A stretch of DNA of 64,000 nt from Acidithiobacillus sp. AMEEHan (GCF_030996345.1 NZ_CP118747.1:1982001-2046000); one strand, 5' to 3'; positions 9,651-21,338 are shown, counted from the first letter of the stretch. Made by a program: numbers and translations. Notes: a model not told the origin generated them from the sequence alone.

Positions 9651-12105
9651 CAGTCTTCTCCGAGAAGATCTCCTTGTCCTTTGAGTAGGTCATCGTCGCC
9701 TGCCGCTCGGTGCTCATTCGTGCTTGCTATCCCACCCACCACTTCCAGCGTTGCGACTTCCAGATCGGAAATTTCGTTCATATCCTCAGTCGTTACAGGC
9801 GGCGCTTCCGCAACGCTTGCCTGCGGCGTAGCGGGCAGATCCCCGCCTGGGGATGATTCCGGCAGATCTCCATTGGTGCTTTCTGCTACTGGCAGCGCAG
9901 GCACTTCTGCCAGGCCAGAGTCGTTTGTGCCAGTACTGAATTCTCGTTCCCCACTCGCTGCTGCGGAATCCACGCCGACGGATTCTGCGAATGGCGAGTT
10001 GCTGCTGGGTAGAGGATCGATGTGTCCGAGCTCCTGCGTTGCTTCCCGCCGGTCGGCAGGCGCAGCAGAGCGCACCGGGCTCGCAATGGCACTGGCAGGT
10101 ACCAGTAACTGGTGCCAATCGTCGGCTGCAGGTATCGGGCCAGGGTAGCGAAGCTCCTCATCGGTCATTCCCCCCTCCGCCGGGGGTAGAATCGCTGGGC
10201 TGGTCTCCCCTTCTTCCTCGCGCTCGTCGTTGTTTGTCTCGTTGCCCTCGCCGCTGTGCTGGCGCCGCGCCCGGGCTCGTCGTCCACCTCGGCGGCGGCG
10301 GCGACCTCCGGCGCGACCGCCGTCGTCTTGGCTCTCGTTACCGTTGGCCGCTTTTTCACCATTGTCGACGATCTCCACGGCGCCGGTTAAAGCGGCGAAG
10401 GTCTCGGCATCCATCGGTACATAGCGGGATACCAGGGCCCGGACCAAACGCGCAAGGATTCCTTCCTCGCGCGGCAGCGGCGCCGGTTTCGTCTTGGGTG
10501 TCGGTAGTCGCGGCGGTGGCAGTTCGTCCGGTGGTGGCGGCGCAGTAAGCGGAGTGATCGCTGCGCTGCTGCTTGCCGTCGCCTTGCCCGGACGCTGTGG
10601 CACCGCACTGACGCGGCTCTCGACCGGGCGCTCGGGGCTGGCCTCTCCCTTGATACGCTGGATCTCGTAGTGCGGTGTCAGCAATGCCGGGTTGGGGATG
10701 ATGTTGAGCCGCACCCCACTGCGCGCCTCCAGTTCGAGGAGCGCCTGCCGTTTTTCATTGAGCAGATAGACCGCGACATCGAGCGGTACTTGACACTCTA
10801 CTTCGCTGCAATTCCGCTTGAGCGTCTCCTCGTGCAGTAGACGCAGCACATGCATGGCGGTGCCCTCGCAGCCCCGGATCTGGCCGGTGCCGCGGCAACG
10901 TGGGCAGGGTTCGTAGGTGGCCTCGTCCAGACTCGCGCCCAGCCGCTGGCGCGACATCTCCAGCAAGCCAAAGCGGGAGATACGCCCTACCTGCACCCGC
11001 GCCCGATCGATTTTCAGCGCTTCGCGGATGCGGGTTTCGACCTCGCGCTGATGTTTCGGCGATTCCATATCGATGAAATCGACGACGATCAGTCCCCCCA
11101 AGTCGCGCAGGCGAATCTGCCGGGCGATCTCATCCGCTGCCTCCAAATTGGTCTGGAGGGCAGTTTCGGCAATATCCTGCCCCTTGGTGGATTTGCCGGA
11201 GTTGATGTCGATGGCGACCAGCGCTTCGGTATGGTCGATGACAATGGCGCCCCCGGATTCCAGGCGTACCTCCCGGCTGAAGGCTGACTCGATCTGCTGT
11301 TCGATCTGGTATCGGCTGAAGAGGGGGATGTCGTTCTCGTAGAATTTGAGACGGGAAAGCATGCGCGGCATCATTCCGCTCATGAACTGCTGTGCCGCCT
11401 CAAAGGCCGACGCTTCGTCGATCAGGACTTCGCCGATGTCCTCGGAAAAGTGATCGCGCAGGGCGCGCACCACCACATTGCCTTCCTGGTAGATGAGGAA
11501 GGGGGCAGGATGGTCGGCAGCCGCCGCCAGAATTGCCTGCCAAATCTGCTTGAGGTATTCCAGATCGCGTTGTAGTGCCTCGAAATCCTGGCCAATCCCG
11601 GCGGTGCGGGCAATCACCCCCATGTCTTCCGGGATGTCCAGCATCTGCAGGTGTTGACGGATCTGCGCTCGGTCGTCCCCTTCGATGCGCCGCGAAACTC
11701 CACCCGCCCGGGGTTGTTGGGCATCAATACCAGATATCGGCCGGCAAGGCTGACGAAGGTGGTCAGCGCCGCGCCCTTGCTCGAACGCTCCTCTTTGTCT
11801 ACCTGGACGATGACTTCCTGACCTTCGCGCACCAGCTCCTGAATGCGCTTGCGGCCGGATTCCTGTTTTTGAAAATATTCGCGCGAGATTTCTTTGAGAG
11901 GCAGGAAACCGTGCCGTTCGGCGCCATAATCGACGAAGGCGGCCTCGAGACTGGGTTCGATGCGGGTGATCTTGCCTTTGTATACATTGCTTTTTTTCTG
12001 CTCACGGAAGGCGTGTTCCAGATGCAGATCGAGCAGTTTCTGTCCATCCACGAGCGCCACCCGCAGCTCTTCAGCATGGGTGGCATTGATCAACATTCTT
12101 TTCAT
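9650..12105 (-). CDS. rne: Ribonuclease E, with one frameshift
   Basis: Endoribonuclease that starts mRNA decay and processes stable RNA, scaffold of the degradosome. The N-terminal block (start ATG 12105, GGAGAAG ribosome site) matches E. coli RNase E closely: MKRMLINAT, the S1 domain and [13 protein letters not shown]-like sequence. The rest has the DNase I-like catalytic region ([13 protein letters not shown]), the CPRCRGTG zinc link and a long Pro/Arg/Glu-rich tail. The two blocks differ in frame. Restoring one base to the G4 run at 11710-11713 (C4 on the coding strand) joins [16 protein letters not shown]. The repaired protein is about 818 residues, shorter than E. coli RNase E because the tail is reduced. 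It is divergent from rluC, as in E. coli. Confidence 0.94.
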
Positions 12106-12242
12106 TACTGTCTTCTCCGGCGCTCAAACCCGCACGGGGAGCGCAACGTATTCCATGAACTGGGCGGCACATACGGTCGCAGCCGGTGTTTGTACCTGTG
12201 TCTTCGACCGGTGCACTCTCACTGCGACGCGGCCTACGTCGC

Positions 12243-12272
12243 AATATATGACAGATGAGAATAGAATCGCAA
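12243..12272 (-). promoter_or_regulatory. Candidate rne promoter
   Basis: On the minus strand TTGCGA (12272-12267), an 18-base spacer and TATATT (12248-12243) lie in the rne-rluC divergent region. Transcription would start near 12236, leaving a leader of about 130 bases before the rne ATG. E. coli rne has a long structured leader used for autoregulation; a similar role here is an inference. Confidence 0.45.
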
Positions 12273-12294
12273 ACCTTGGCGATGGAGTTGGCAG

Positions 12295-13248
12295 ATGGCA
12301 GAAAGCGGGGTCCGCTACCTGGAGATCGGGGAAGCAGAGGCGGGGCAACGGCTGGACAATTTTTTGTTGCGGGTGATGAAGGGGGTACCGCGCTCCCATG
12401 TCTACAAAATTCTGCGCAGTGGCGAGGTGCGGGTGAACAAGGGGCGGGCCAAGGCGCAATATCATCTGGCGCCGGGCGACCAGGTGCGCGTCCCACCGCT
12501 GCGCCAGGCCGACCCCAGCCCTGCGCCGCAGGTTTCCTCCAGGCTGGCCGATGATCTAAGACAGCGTATCCTTTACGAGGATGATCGGCTCCTCGTTCTG
12601 GACAAGCCAAGTGGTCTGGCTGTGCACGGCGGTTCGGGGATCGCCTGGGGAGTCATCGAGGCGCTGCGCAGCCTGCGTCCGGAATTGCGGGAGCTGGAAC
12701 TGGTGCATCGCCTCGATCGCGAGACGTCGGGCTGCCTGCTGCTGGCCAAGCGCCGCTCGGCGCTGCGCCAACTGCATGCCAACCTGCGCGAGGCTGCCTT
12801 CCAGAAACGTTATCTGGGTCTGGCATGGGGCAAATGGATGGGTGGCGAGCGCCGCGTCGATCTGCCTCTGCGCAAGAATACCCTGCGCTCCGGCGAACGG
12901 ATTGTGCGGGTAGATCAGCAGGAGGGTAAAGCCGCCGCCACGCGCTTCACCCCCCTACAAAGGTTTTCCGACTGCACTCTGGTGGAGGCCGAGCTCGAGA
13001 CTGGACGCACGCACCAGATCCGTGTGCATCTACAAGCCTTGGATCACCCCCTGCTGGGGGACGAAAAATATGGCGATGCGACGGCGAACGGCCGCTTTCG
13101 TGAGCGCGGGCTGCGGCGGCTTTTTCTGCATGCCAGCCTGTTGGCGTTTCCCCATCCACGGGATGAACGCATCATTCGCGTCGAGGCGCCCTTGCCGGCA
13201 GAACTCGCGATGCTGCTGGAGTCCATGGCGAGCACGAAGGGCTCGTGA
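12295..13248 (+). CDS. rluC: 23S rRNA pseudouridine synthase RluC/RluD family
   Basis: Converts specific uridines of 23S rRNA to pseudouridine. The 317 residues contain an N-terminal S4 RNA-binding domain (about 15-75) and a catalytic domain with the HRLDRETSG motif, whose Asp is the catalytic residue, and GRTHQIRVH. GGAG at 12284-12287 is 7 bases from the ATG. Its position next to and divergent from rne matches E. coli rluC, which favours RluC over RluD. Confidence 0.93.
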   Translation: MAESGVRYLEIGEAEAGQRLDNFLLRVMKGVPRSHVYKILRSGEVRVNKGRAKAQYHLAPGDQVRVPPLRQADPSPAPQVSSRLADDLRQRILYEDDRLLVLDKPSGLAVHGGSGIAWGVIEALRSLRPELRELELVHRLDRETSGCLLLAKRRSALRQLHANLREAAFQKRYLGLAWGKWMGGERRVDLPLRKNTLRSGERIVRVDQQEGKAAATRFTPLQRFSDCTLVEAELETGRTHQIRVHLQALDHPLLGDEKYGDATANGRFRERGLRRLFLHASLLAFPHPRDERIIRVEAPLPAELAMLLESMASTKGS

Positions 13249-13386
13249 GCCGGTTGTGGATCTTTAAGCGCCCCACACGGCGCGCGGGCAGGTCCTTACG
13301 GTTGATGACCCGCCGTGATGGTGGTGATGGTTGCCGCTTATTGTCTGCACCGTCGGAAACGCAGATGTACCCCAGCGACTCGACTG

Positions 13387-13719
13387 TCACACGCCGTCGG
13401 GCTCCTGCATCCACGCCGGGATGTCCCGCTGGCCACGCAGCACACGCCAGACGTCGATGTGGCCTGGGTGCTCGACGTAGAACACGAGGTAGGGGTAGCG
13501 CGTCAGCGGCCATGCGCATAGGCCCGGCAGGTTGAGTTCATGGGCGTAGCGCGGAGATCTGGTGGTCGGGTGGTGGCGACCGATGTGCCCGTAAGCCTTC
13601 TCCAGCGCATCGACGAAGCCCATTGCCACGGCTTCGCCAGCCTCACTCAGGTAGTAGGCGACGGACTCGTCGACATCCCGGTTGGCCTGCTCACGCGGGA
13701 TGACTGGCTCGGCCTTCAC
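13387..13719 (-). CDS. ParE/RelE-superfamily toxin
   Basis: A 110-residue protein of the ParE type: short helical N-terminus (DVDESVAYYLSEAGEAVAMGF), then a beta-rich core ending in a YLVFYVEHPGHIDVWRVLRGQRDI segment typical of plasmid-stabilisation toxins. ParE toxins of this family generally poison DNA gyrase and RelE toxins cleave mRNA at the ribosome; the sequence favours ParE. It starts with GTG, overlapping the antitoxin stop by 4 bases (GTGA), so the two are translationally coupled. Antitoxin-first order is the usual arrangement. Confidence 0.85.
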   Translation of the reverse strand: MKAEPVIPREQANRDVDESVAYYLSEAGEAVAMGFVDALEKAYGHIGRHHPTTRSPRYAHELNLPGLCAWPLTRYPYLVFYVEHPGHIDVWRVLRGQRDIPAWMQEPDGV

Positions 13720-13967
13720 GCCCTGGTAGCGGGTTTGGCTGCCTTGCGCACCCGGTCAAGCAGCCCGTCGAAGTAGCTGGCATCGGCGGGGGACGCCGGG
13801 GCCGACGTTGCTCCGGCCAGCAGCAAGCCGCGCAGTTGCAGACGGTCCCGGTCCTTGCGGATCAACTCGCGCACGTACTCGCTGCTCGTGCCATAGCCGC
13901 GCTGGCTGACCTGTTCGTCCACGAAGGGCTTCAGGGAGTCGGGGAGGGAGATGTTCATTGTACTCAT
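13716..13967 (-). CDS. ParD-type antitoxin
   Basis: An 83-residue ribbon-helix-helix antitoxin beginning MSTMNISLPDSLKPFVDEQV and continuing with GYGTSSEYVRELIRKDRDR, the classical ParD pattern: N-terminal DNA-binding RHH (about 4-50) and a C-terminal toxin-binding tail. The ATG at 13967 was chosen because it gives the standard N-terminus; a longer frame exists upstream. The family autorepresses its own operon, and the region just upstream contains repeats that could serve as operator. Confidence 0.88.
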   Translation of the reverse strand: MSTMNISLPDSLKPFVDEQVSQRGYGTSSEYVRELIRKDRDRLQLRGLLLAGATSAPASPADASYFDGLLDRVRKAAKPATRA

Positions 13968-14000
13968 GGCGTAAGTGTGGATCCTTTGGCAAATTTGGCA

Positions 14001-14039
14001 AGACTCATATTCCAGACTCATATTCCAGACTCATATTCC
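14001..14039. repeat. Three perfect tandem copies of a 13-bp unit upstream of parD
   Basis: AGACTCATATTCC occurs three times head to tail without a mismatch, 34 to 72 bases upstream of the antitoxin start. Just beside it (13984-14000) is a shorter direct repeat, TTTGGCAAA followed by TTTGGCAA. The unit length is not a multiple of three and no gene covers it. It may be an iterated operator for the RHH antitoxin, or a recent slippage expansion. Confidence 0.75.
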
Positions 14040-14101
14040 ACCGTACCGAAAGAAGACCTTCGAGCCCAACCCGAACAACTGCCTGTGAGGTATCTGAGTC
14101 T

Positions 14102-14242
14102 TGTGGACACTCCCGATTGGATACAATGGATCAAGGAGGATCTTAGTGAGCAGAAAGTCACTACCCAAAGGAATTTCGGGCAGAAGCTGTCCGCCTCGTT
14201 TTAGAGCAGGGGCTCACGTTGTGAGAGGCGTCTCAGCGCCTA
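14102..14242 (+). pseudogene. Remnant of an IS3-family element: left end and start of orfA
   Basis: An IS-end-like sequence at 14102-14118 is followed by AAGGAGG (14133-14139) and a GTG at 14146. The start MSRKS is in one frame; the continuation SHYPKEFRAEAVRLVLEQGL (from 14156), a typical IS3-group OrfA N-terminus, is in another, then a stop, then EASQRL. The gene is therefore broken by at least one indel and a stop, and is cut off after about 30 codons. It cannot make a transposase. The end resembles that of the second remnant at 47821 (12 of 17 bases). Confidence 0.72.
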
Positions 14243-14368
14243 CCCGCGGGCCAAACGGGGTATAGAGACAGACTTGGAGCCAGTAGCGCTGAAAACTGGG
14301 TCTTTCGGCAGGTCGCCATCCGCAGCACAGGAGGCCGGAACCCCGCGTGGTGCGGGGATTTCAGGCAA
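14243..14368. other. Non-coding stretch between the IS remnant and tmRNA
   Basis: No convincing gene. The only structure I see is a perfect hairpin, CCCCGC-GTGGT-GCGGGG at 14341-14357, with no T-run on either strand. It may be further decayed IS sequence. Confidence 0.4.
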
Positions 14369-14397
14369 GAAAAAGAGCCCGGATATTATCCGAGCCC
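14369..14397 (-). terminator. Intrinsic terminator of ssrA
   Basis: Just downstream of the tmRNA 3' end, the minus strand forms a 10-bp stem (GGGCTCGGAT with ATCCGGGCTC, two G-U pairs, 3-base loop; 14397-14375) followed by TTTTT. Confidence 0.85.
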
Positions 14398-14404
14398 TTG
14401 GGAT

Positions 14405-14771
14405 TGGTGGAGGCGGCGGGAATTGAACCCGCGTCCGCAAGACCTAGACCACCGGATCTACATGCGTAGTTTGTCTATTCGGTTTTAACCCGGAGCGACT
14501 CCGACAAACAGGATGCGCGCCCAGCGATTCGGCTTTATTTTAACGCTCGGCCCACCGACCAGACCCAGCGCGATTCCGTGTTTCGTCGACCCCCCGCAGG
14601 CCTTGCGGCCACCGGACCCGCGGACAAACCCGGGCGGAGGGCTCACTGCTTACGCAGCGAGGGCGTAATTGCTGTCGTTGGCAATTATGAATCGGCGATC
14701 AGTTTTAAGAGCGAACCGCAGCTCTGCATGCACCGAAGGCTTCGCGACCTGCGTCGAAGCCGGTCGCCCCC
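14405..14771 (-). ncRNA. ssrA: Transfer-messenger RNA (tmRNA)
   Basis: Rescues stalled ribosomes by trans-translation with SmpB. The 367-nt gene starts GGGGGCGACC at 14771 and ends with an encoded CCA at 14405; the first seven bases pair with the 3' end to make the alanine-type acceptor stem, and the T-arm GGTTCAATTCCC is present. The tag frame (14682-14650) encodes ANDSNYALAA and then UAA, a proteobacterial-type degradation tag ending in ALAA. The standard one-piece layout is kept, and the gene has its own terminator. Confidence 0.96.
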
Positions 14772-14810
14772 TTGTTACGTCTTAGACTATACCGCTAGCG
14801 GGTGAGTTCC

Positions 14811-14836
14811 GAAAGAGACGCCAAGCCTGGCGTCTC
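14811..14836 (-). terminator. Terminator of mutS
   Basis: A perfect 8-bp inverted repeat, GAGACGCC and GGCGTCTC with a 6-base loop (14815-14836), overlaps the mutS stop codon and is followed on the minus strand by TTTC. It separates mutS from ssrA. Confidence 0.7.
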
Positions 14837-17390
14837 AGTCGCGCTCCTCTACGAGGCGACGCAGTCGGAACAGCGCCTCCAAGGCAGCGCGTGGACTGTA
14901 GTCCTCCGGATCGATCTCCCGCAAGGCCTGAATCGCCGGGTGCGGCGCATCGACAAAGAGGGACAATTGCTGTGTGGTGCTTTGCGGCTCTGAGATTGGC
15001 GCGCGCGCTGGGTCTTCCAGACTCGCCAAGCGCGCTCGCGCGCTCTGCAGCACGACATCCGGCAATCCCGCAAGGCGGGCGACTGCCAGTCCAAAGCTCT
15101 GCGTTGCCGGCCCTTCCTCGATCTGATGCAGGAAGGTGACGCGGTCGTGTGCCGCCAGAGCATCGACGTGGACGTTCGCAAGCAGCGGATGCTGCATCTC
15201 AGTCAGCTCGAAATAGTGTGTGGCGAAGAGGGTGTAACTCCCTTTGCGTAGCAGCTCCTCGGCGGTGGCCCAGGCAATCGCGAGGCCGTCGTAGGTGGCA
15301 GTCCCGCGCCCAATCTCATCCAGAATGATCAGGCTCTGTGCCGTTGCCAGGTGGAGGATCTGTGCGCTTTCCTGCATCTCCACCATAAAGGTCGAGCGCC
15401 CTCCGGCGAGGTCGTCGGCGGCGCCAATGCGGGTAAAAATCTGATCCACTGGACCAAGCCGGGCGGATTGCGCCGGTACCCAGCAGCCGATATGGGCCAA
15501 AAAGACAATCAGCGCCACCTGTCGCATATACGTGGATTTTCCGCCCATGTTGGGACCGGTAATCAGTAGCATGCGCCGTTCGTCGTTCATGTGCAGATCG
15601 TTGGGTACGAAGTGCGCGCCCAGCTCGGCCTCTACCAACGGGTGCCTTCCTGCCTCGATCTCCAGCACCGCCTCGTCGCAAAATTCCGGCGCTGTCCAGC
15701 GCAAGCTATGTGCCCGTTCGGCAAAATTCGCGAGCAGATCCCATTGCGCGATCTCCGCAAGCACTTCCTGCAGGGCCGGAACCCGTTTTGCCACCACGCG
15801 CAACAGCTCCATGTAGAGCGTTTTTTCGCGCGACAGGGCGCGGCTTTCTGCGGACAAGACCCGATCTTCGATTTCTTTCAGGGCGACATTACTGAAGCGC
15901 TCTGCATTTTTGGTGCTTTGCCGGCGGCGGTAGTCGGCAGGTACCGATCCTTCGTAGCTGCGCGGAATCTCGATGAAATAGCCGTGGACGCGATTGAACT
16001 GTACACGCAGCTGGGCGATGCCGGTGCGCTCCCGCTCGGCCGCTTCGAGATCTGCCAGCTCCTGTCCTACATTTTGCTCGGTATGGCGCAGCGCCTCGAG
16101 TTCGACATCGTAATCATCGCGCAGATAGCCGCCATCGCGCTGGCTCAATGGCAGATCGTCGACGAGTGCGTTTTCCAGTAGCCCGCGCAACTGCATGAAG
16201 GATTCCAGATCATCACTGGCGACTGTATGGCTCGCAGACCCATCGACGGCTGCGATGGCGGCAAGAATCCCGGGCAGGCGTTGCAAAAAATGCCGCAACT
16301 GCCCGAGATCGCGCGGGCTGGCACGCTCCAGGGCGACGCGGGTCAGTACGCGTTCGATATCGGCAAGCCCACTCAAGGATTGCTGCAGATTCCGATACTG
16401 AGATCCTTCCGTCAGCTTCGCCACCCGCTGATGACGTACGCGAAGTTCGTCACCCTGGCGTAAGGGACGCAATAAGCAGCGGCGCAAAAGGCGCGCGCCC
16501 ATGGGCGTCTGGCAGTGTTGCAGCAAGCGCCAGAGGCTGGGGCCGTCATTATCCCGTCCGGCAAGAATCTCTAGCGCACGCAGCGCGTTGGCATCGATCC
16601 CCAAAGTCTCCGCGGGTCGTTCCGGAGTGATACGCTGTACCTGGGCGAGGGAGATTTTGAGCCGCGATTCGGCATAGTCGAGCACGGCGGCAGCAGCGCG
16701 CAGCGCGAGGGGATGATCGGCAACCCCAAAACTCCCTAATCGGTTGCCAAAATAGCGCTGCAAAACTCGCTCACTGGTATTTTGCTGAAAAGATTTCCGG
16801 GCAATGTGCTGATAGCGCTCCGGTGCCATGCTGGAGAACGTCTCTTGTCCCTCCGGTAGCAGGATCTCCGCCGGTTGCAGTTGCCGCAGGCGGTCGGCCA
16901 GAGTCGCCTGGGACGCAAAATCCTGCACGCGTAATTCCCCACCGGCCACGGAAAGCAGCGCCAACCCCCAGGCGTCTTCTGATCCGGGACAGAGGGCGGC
17001 CAGTAGTGACTCTTGCTCCGGCTCCAGCAGACTGACGTCAACCAGCGTGCCGGGAGTGAGAACGCGGCTGATGGAGCGTTCCACCGGTCCCTTGGCGAGT
17101 GCAGGATCGCCCACCTGTTCGGCAATCGCCACCTTGAGCCCCGCGCGCACCAGGCGCGCGAGGTAGGCCTCGGCGCTGTGGATGGGTACCCCCGCCATGG
17201 GAATGGGCGCACCGGCGCTCTGCCCGCGGGTGGTCAAGGCAATGCCAAGCAGCTCCGCGACGCGGCTGGCGTCCTCGTAAAACAGCTCGTAAAAGTCGCC
17301 CATACGGAAGAAGAGCAGGGCATCGGGATTTTCGGCCTTGAGCGCCAGATATTGGCGCATGACCGGGGTATGCTCGTGGTTTGCGGTCAT
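14835..17390 (-). CDS. mutS: DNA mismatch repair protein MutS
   Basis: Mismatch-recognition ATPase, 851 residues, the normal length. The N-terminal mismatch-binding domain starts [21 protein letters not shown] and includes [10 protein letters not shown] with the conserved Phe and Glu that contact the mismatch. The ATPase has Walker [10 protein letters not shown] at about residue 613 and Walker [11 protein letters not shown]. The start ATG at 17390 aligns with E. coli MutS. Only about 24 bases separate it from the T-run of the upstream gene's terminator, leaving little room for a separate promoter. Hence mutS may depend on read-through. Confidence 0.97.
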   Translation of the reverse strand: MTANHEHTPVMRQYLALKAENPDALLFFRMGDFYELFYEDASRVAELLGIALTTRGQSAGAPIPMAGVPIHSAEAYLARLVRAGLKVAIAEQVGDPALAKGPVERSISRVLTPGTLVDVSLLEPEQESLLAALCPGSEDAWGLALLSVAGGELRVQDFASQATLADRLRQLQPAEILLPEGQETFSSMAPERYQHIARKSFQQNTSERVLQRYFGNRLGSFGVADHPLALRAAAAVLDYAESRLKISLAQVQRITPERPAETLGIDANALRALEILAGRDNDGPSLWRLLQHCQTPMGARLLRRCLLRPLRQGDELRVRHQRVAKLTEGSQYRNLQQSLSGLADIERVLTRVALERASPRDLGQLRHFLQRLPGILAAIAAVDGSASHTVASDDLESFMQLRGLLENALVDDLPLSQRDGGYLRDDYDVELEALRHTEQNVGQELADLEAAERERTGIAQLRVQFNRVHGYFIEIPRSYEGSVPADYRRRQSTKNAERFSNVALKEIEDRVLSAESRALSREKTLYMELLRVVAKRVPALQEVLAEIAQWDLLANFAERAHSLRWTAPEFCDEAVLEIEAGRHPLVEAELGAHFVPNDLHMNDERRMLLITGPNMGGKSTYMRQVALIVFLAHIGCWVPAQSARLGPVDQIFTRIGAADDLAGGRSTFMVEMQESAQILHLATAQSLIILDEIGRGTATYDGLAIAWATAEELLRKGSYTLFATHYFELTEMQHPLLANVHVDALAAHDRVTFLHQIEEGPATQSFGLAVARLAGLPDVVLQSARARLASLEDPARAPISEPQSTTQQLSLFVDAPHPAIQALREIDPEDYSPRAALEALFRLRRLVEERD

Positions 17391-17414
17391 CGGGGGCAGC
17401 GTGCGACCTTAGCG

Positions 17415-17447
17415 AAAACAAAAGCCCCGATGGAGAAGCATCGGGGC
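17415..17447 (-). terminator. Intrinsic terminator after the Bax-inhibitor-like gene, just before mutS
   Basis: GCCCCGATG and CATCGGGGC form a perfect 9-bp stem with a 6-base loop (17447-17424 on the minus strand) followed by TTTTGTTTT. It lies between the YbhL-like gene and mutS. Confidence 0.85.
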
Positions 17448-17466
17448 GATTTACGACACTATGCCG

Positions 17467-18165
17467 TCAACTTCGGCTCGTGCCGCCAAAGATCTCCAGC
17501 AGCGCCATGAAGAGGTTGATGATGTCGAGATACAGCCCCACGACCAGCAATACCGGCTCCTGGATGCCCCCCTGTACCATGCGCTGGGTGTCAAAGATGA
17601 TCAGGCCGCTGAAAACGATGACCAGCACGCCAGCGATCGCCAGCTGCAGCGCCGGCATGTGCAGCAGAAAGATATTCAGCAGAGAGACCAGAATGGCGAG
17701 AATCAGGCCCGTCATCAGGAATCCGGCCATGTTGCTGAAGTTTCTGCGGGTGGTCATGGCATACGCAGAAAGGCCGATGAACATGACCGCAGTCGTCCCC
17801 AACGCCGTCGCAATGATCTGCGGCCCGTCGGGCATGCGCAGATAGACGGCAATACCGGGCCCCATCATCATCCCCATTCCCGCGGCAAAGGCGAATACCA
17901 GAGGCACGGCAAAAGGGCTACGATGCGCGCCGGTATACTGAACCGCAAAGAGCAGGATGAAGGAACCGATCATCAGCAGAATGGGGTGCTGGTAGGCGAA
18001 AGGCGAACTCATCCCGTAGATCGAGGCAAGCGCGGAAACCCCGAGGGTGGCAGCGAGCAGGCCGTAGGTCTTGGCCATGAGGCCGCCACGACTCAAGGCC
18101 GGCGCCTGACTCCCGTAGGGATTCATGCCGTCAGGAAACTGATAGGGCTTTTGATCGTAGTTCAT
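17467..18165 (-). CDS. Bax inhibitor-1/YccA-YbhL family membrane protein
   Basis: An integral membrane protein of 232 residues with seven predicted hydrophobic segments. These include AGMGMMMGPGIAVYLR and, near the end, IVFSGLIIFDTQRMVQGG, the conserved acidic-residue segment of the BI-1 (TMBIM) family. Members are thought to be pH-sensitive ion leak channels; the bacterial role is poorly known. The start at 18165 was chosen for the AGGAG seven bases upstream and gives MNYDQKPYQF; the open frame continues upstream without support. It is divergent from ligA and followed by a strong terminator. Confidence 0.85.
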   Translation of the reverse strand: MNYDQKPYQFPDGMNPYGSQAPALSRGGLMAKTYGLLAATLGVSALASIYGMSSPFAYQHPILLMIGSFILLFAVQYTGAHRSPFAVPLVFAFAAGMGMMMGPGIAVYLRMPDGPQIIATALGTTAVMFIGLSAYAMTTRRNFSNMAGFLMTGLILAILVSLLNIFLLHMPALQLAIAGVLVIVFSGLIIFDTQRMVQGGIQEPVLLVVGLYLDIINLFMALLEIFGGTSRS

Positions 18166-18172
18166 CGCGTGA

Positions 18173-20392
<2,220 letters not shown>

Positions 20393-20447
20393 AGGGGGCC
20401 GCGGGTCGTCTGCAACCTGCGGCGAGAGCGTGGCATTGACTTGGGTA

Positions 20448-21239
20448 CTAGGCAATGGATGTGGCCCGCGTTCTGCCGCCTTCGCTGTGGGCAAGACTAC
20501 TTTCTGCGGCCGCAAGGAGCTGCCGGTCTGCACCTTGCAGGCGATGGTTCACGCCACGCAAGGTGTGGATGACCAGCGGCTGGGCCCTTGCCCGGTCGGC
20601 AAATTGAAAGCTCCGTTGCAGGGGAACGGCGTCATCCGCAGAACCGTGCAGAATGGTGACGGGAATCGCCAAGTGCGGAGGATTTTGCAGCAGATCGTGA
20701 CGCGCCGCATCACGCACGGCGTCGAAGCCGAGCTGGTACACCGGGCCGTTGCTGCCGAGCGACCAATCGTGCAACCCGGAACTTTGCCAAGCCTGCTGCG
20801 CCTCTGGAGCAAGGGCAGCAAAATAGTCTTGGATAAAGTTGTATGCCGGGGCAATGAGCAGCAGGGCGCGGATGCGCTCGGGCCAGAGTTGGGCAGCGCG
20901 GGTCGCTACCCAACCGCCCATACTCGAACCGACGAGAAAGATCGGCCGGGACGGCAGCGCGCACAGGACGGCTTCCACGTCCTCCAGATAGCGAGAGATA
21001 CTCAGTTTGGCAAAGCTGCCGTCGGAGATACCCATGCCGCGATAGTCGAAGCGTAGCCAGGACCGTTGATTTTGCTGCGCACAACTGGCGAGAAGCTGCG
21101 ATTTGCTACCGTTCAGGTCGGAGGCAAAGCCCGGGAGAAAGACGCCGATGACTCCCTGCCCGGAGTCCTGAAAGTAACCGCGCAGGACCTCGCCGTCGCG
21201 GACCGGAATTGCGAAGGGATTTTCCGTGGAAAGCTGCAT
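20448..21239 (-). CDS. Alpha/beta-hydrolase
   Basis: A 263-residue cytoplasmic hydrolase. The nucleophile elbow is GSSMGG (Ser about 104), the acid lies in HGSADD and the histidine in GVNHRL, giving a complete Ser-Asp-His triad. The FDYRGMGISDG segment after the oxyanion region resembles serine esterases of the palmitoyl-thioesterase (ABHD10-like) group. The substrate is unknown. The ATG at 21239 has no ribosome-binding site and lies only 17 bases after the T-run of an intrinsic terminator. Transcription from the promoter at 21367 would therefore have to pass that terminator, which suggests attenuation. Confidence 0.82.
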   Translation of the reverse strand: MQLSTENPFAIPVRDGEVLRGYFQDSGQGVIGVFLPGFASDLNGSKSQLLASCAQQNQRSWLRFDYRGMGISDGSFAKLSISRYLEDVEAVLCALPSRPIFLVGSSMGGWVATRAAQLWPERIRALLLIAPAYNFIQDYFAALAPEAQQAWQSSGLHDWSLGSNGPVYQLGFDAVRDAARHDLLQNPPHLAIPVTILHGSADDAVPLQRSFQFADRARAQPLVIHTLRGVNHRLQGADRQLLAAAESSLAHSEGGRTRATSIA

Positions 21240-21255
21240 GTAGCAAGCATGGCAC

Positions 21256-21334
21256 AAAAAAAGGGGCTACTGAAAGCCCCAAAACCACAAAGGAGGAAAG
21301 AAACATGCGCTCGCGGCCAAAGTTGACCGCGAGA
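21256..21334 (-). ncRNA. Candidate small RNA or attenuator leader, copy B
   Basis: About 79 nt on the minus strand. It begins with a 7-bp hairpin (CTCGCGG and CCGCGAG, 21333-21310). An unpaired linker follows (21309-21281) containing UUUCUUUCCUCCUUUG, whose CCUCC core is complementary to Shine-Dalgarno sequences. It ends in an intrinsic terminator, GGGGCT-UUCAGU-AGCCCC plus U7 (21280-21256). A consensus-quality promoter places the start at the 5' hairpin. A sibling copy lies just upstream. Alternatively it is the attenuated leader of the hydrolase gene. No known RNA family was recognised. Confidence 0.6.
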
Positions 21335-21338
21335 GGCA

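Noticed and set aside
13245-13535. Plus-strand frame opposite the toxin gene
   Set aside because: Antisense shadow of the toxin gene in GC-rich DNA, with Arg/Pro-rich composition.
14341-14357. CCCCGC-GTGGT-GCGGGG hairpin as a terminator
   Set aside because: No T-run on either strand and no gene ending beside it; noted only as a hairpin.
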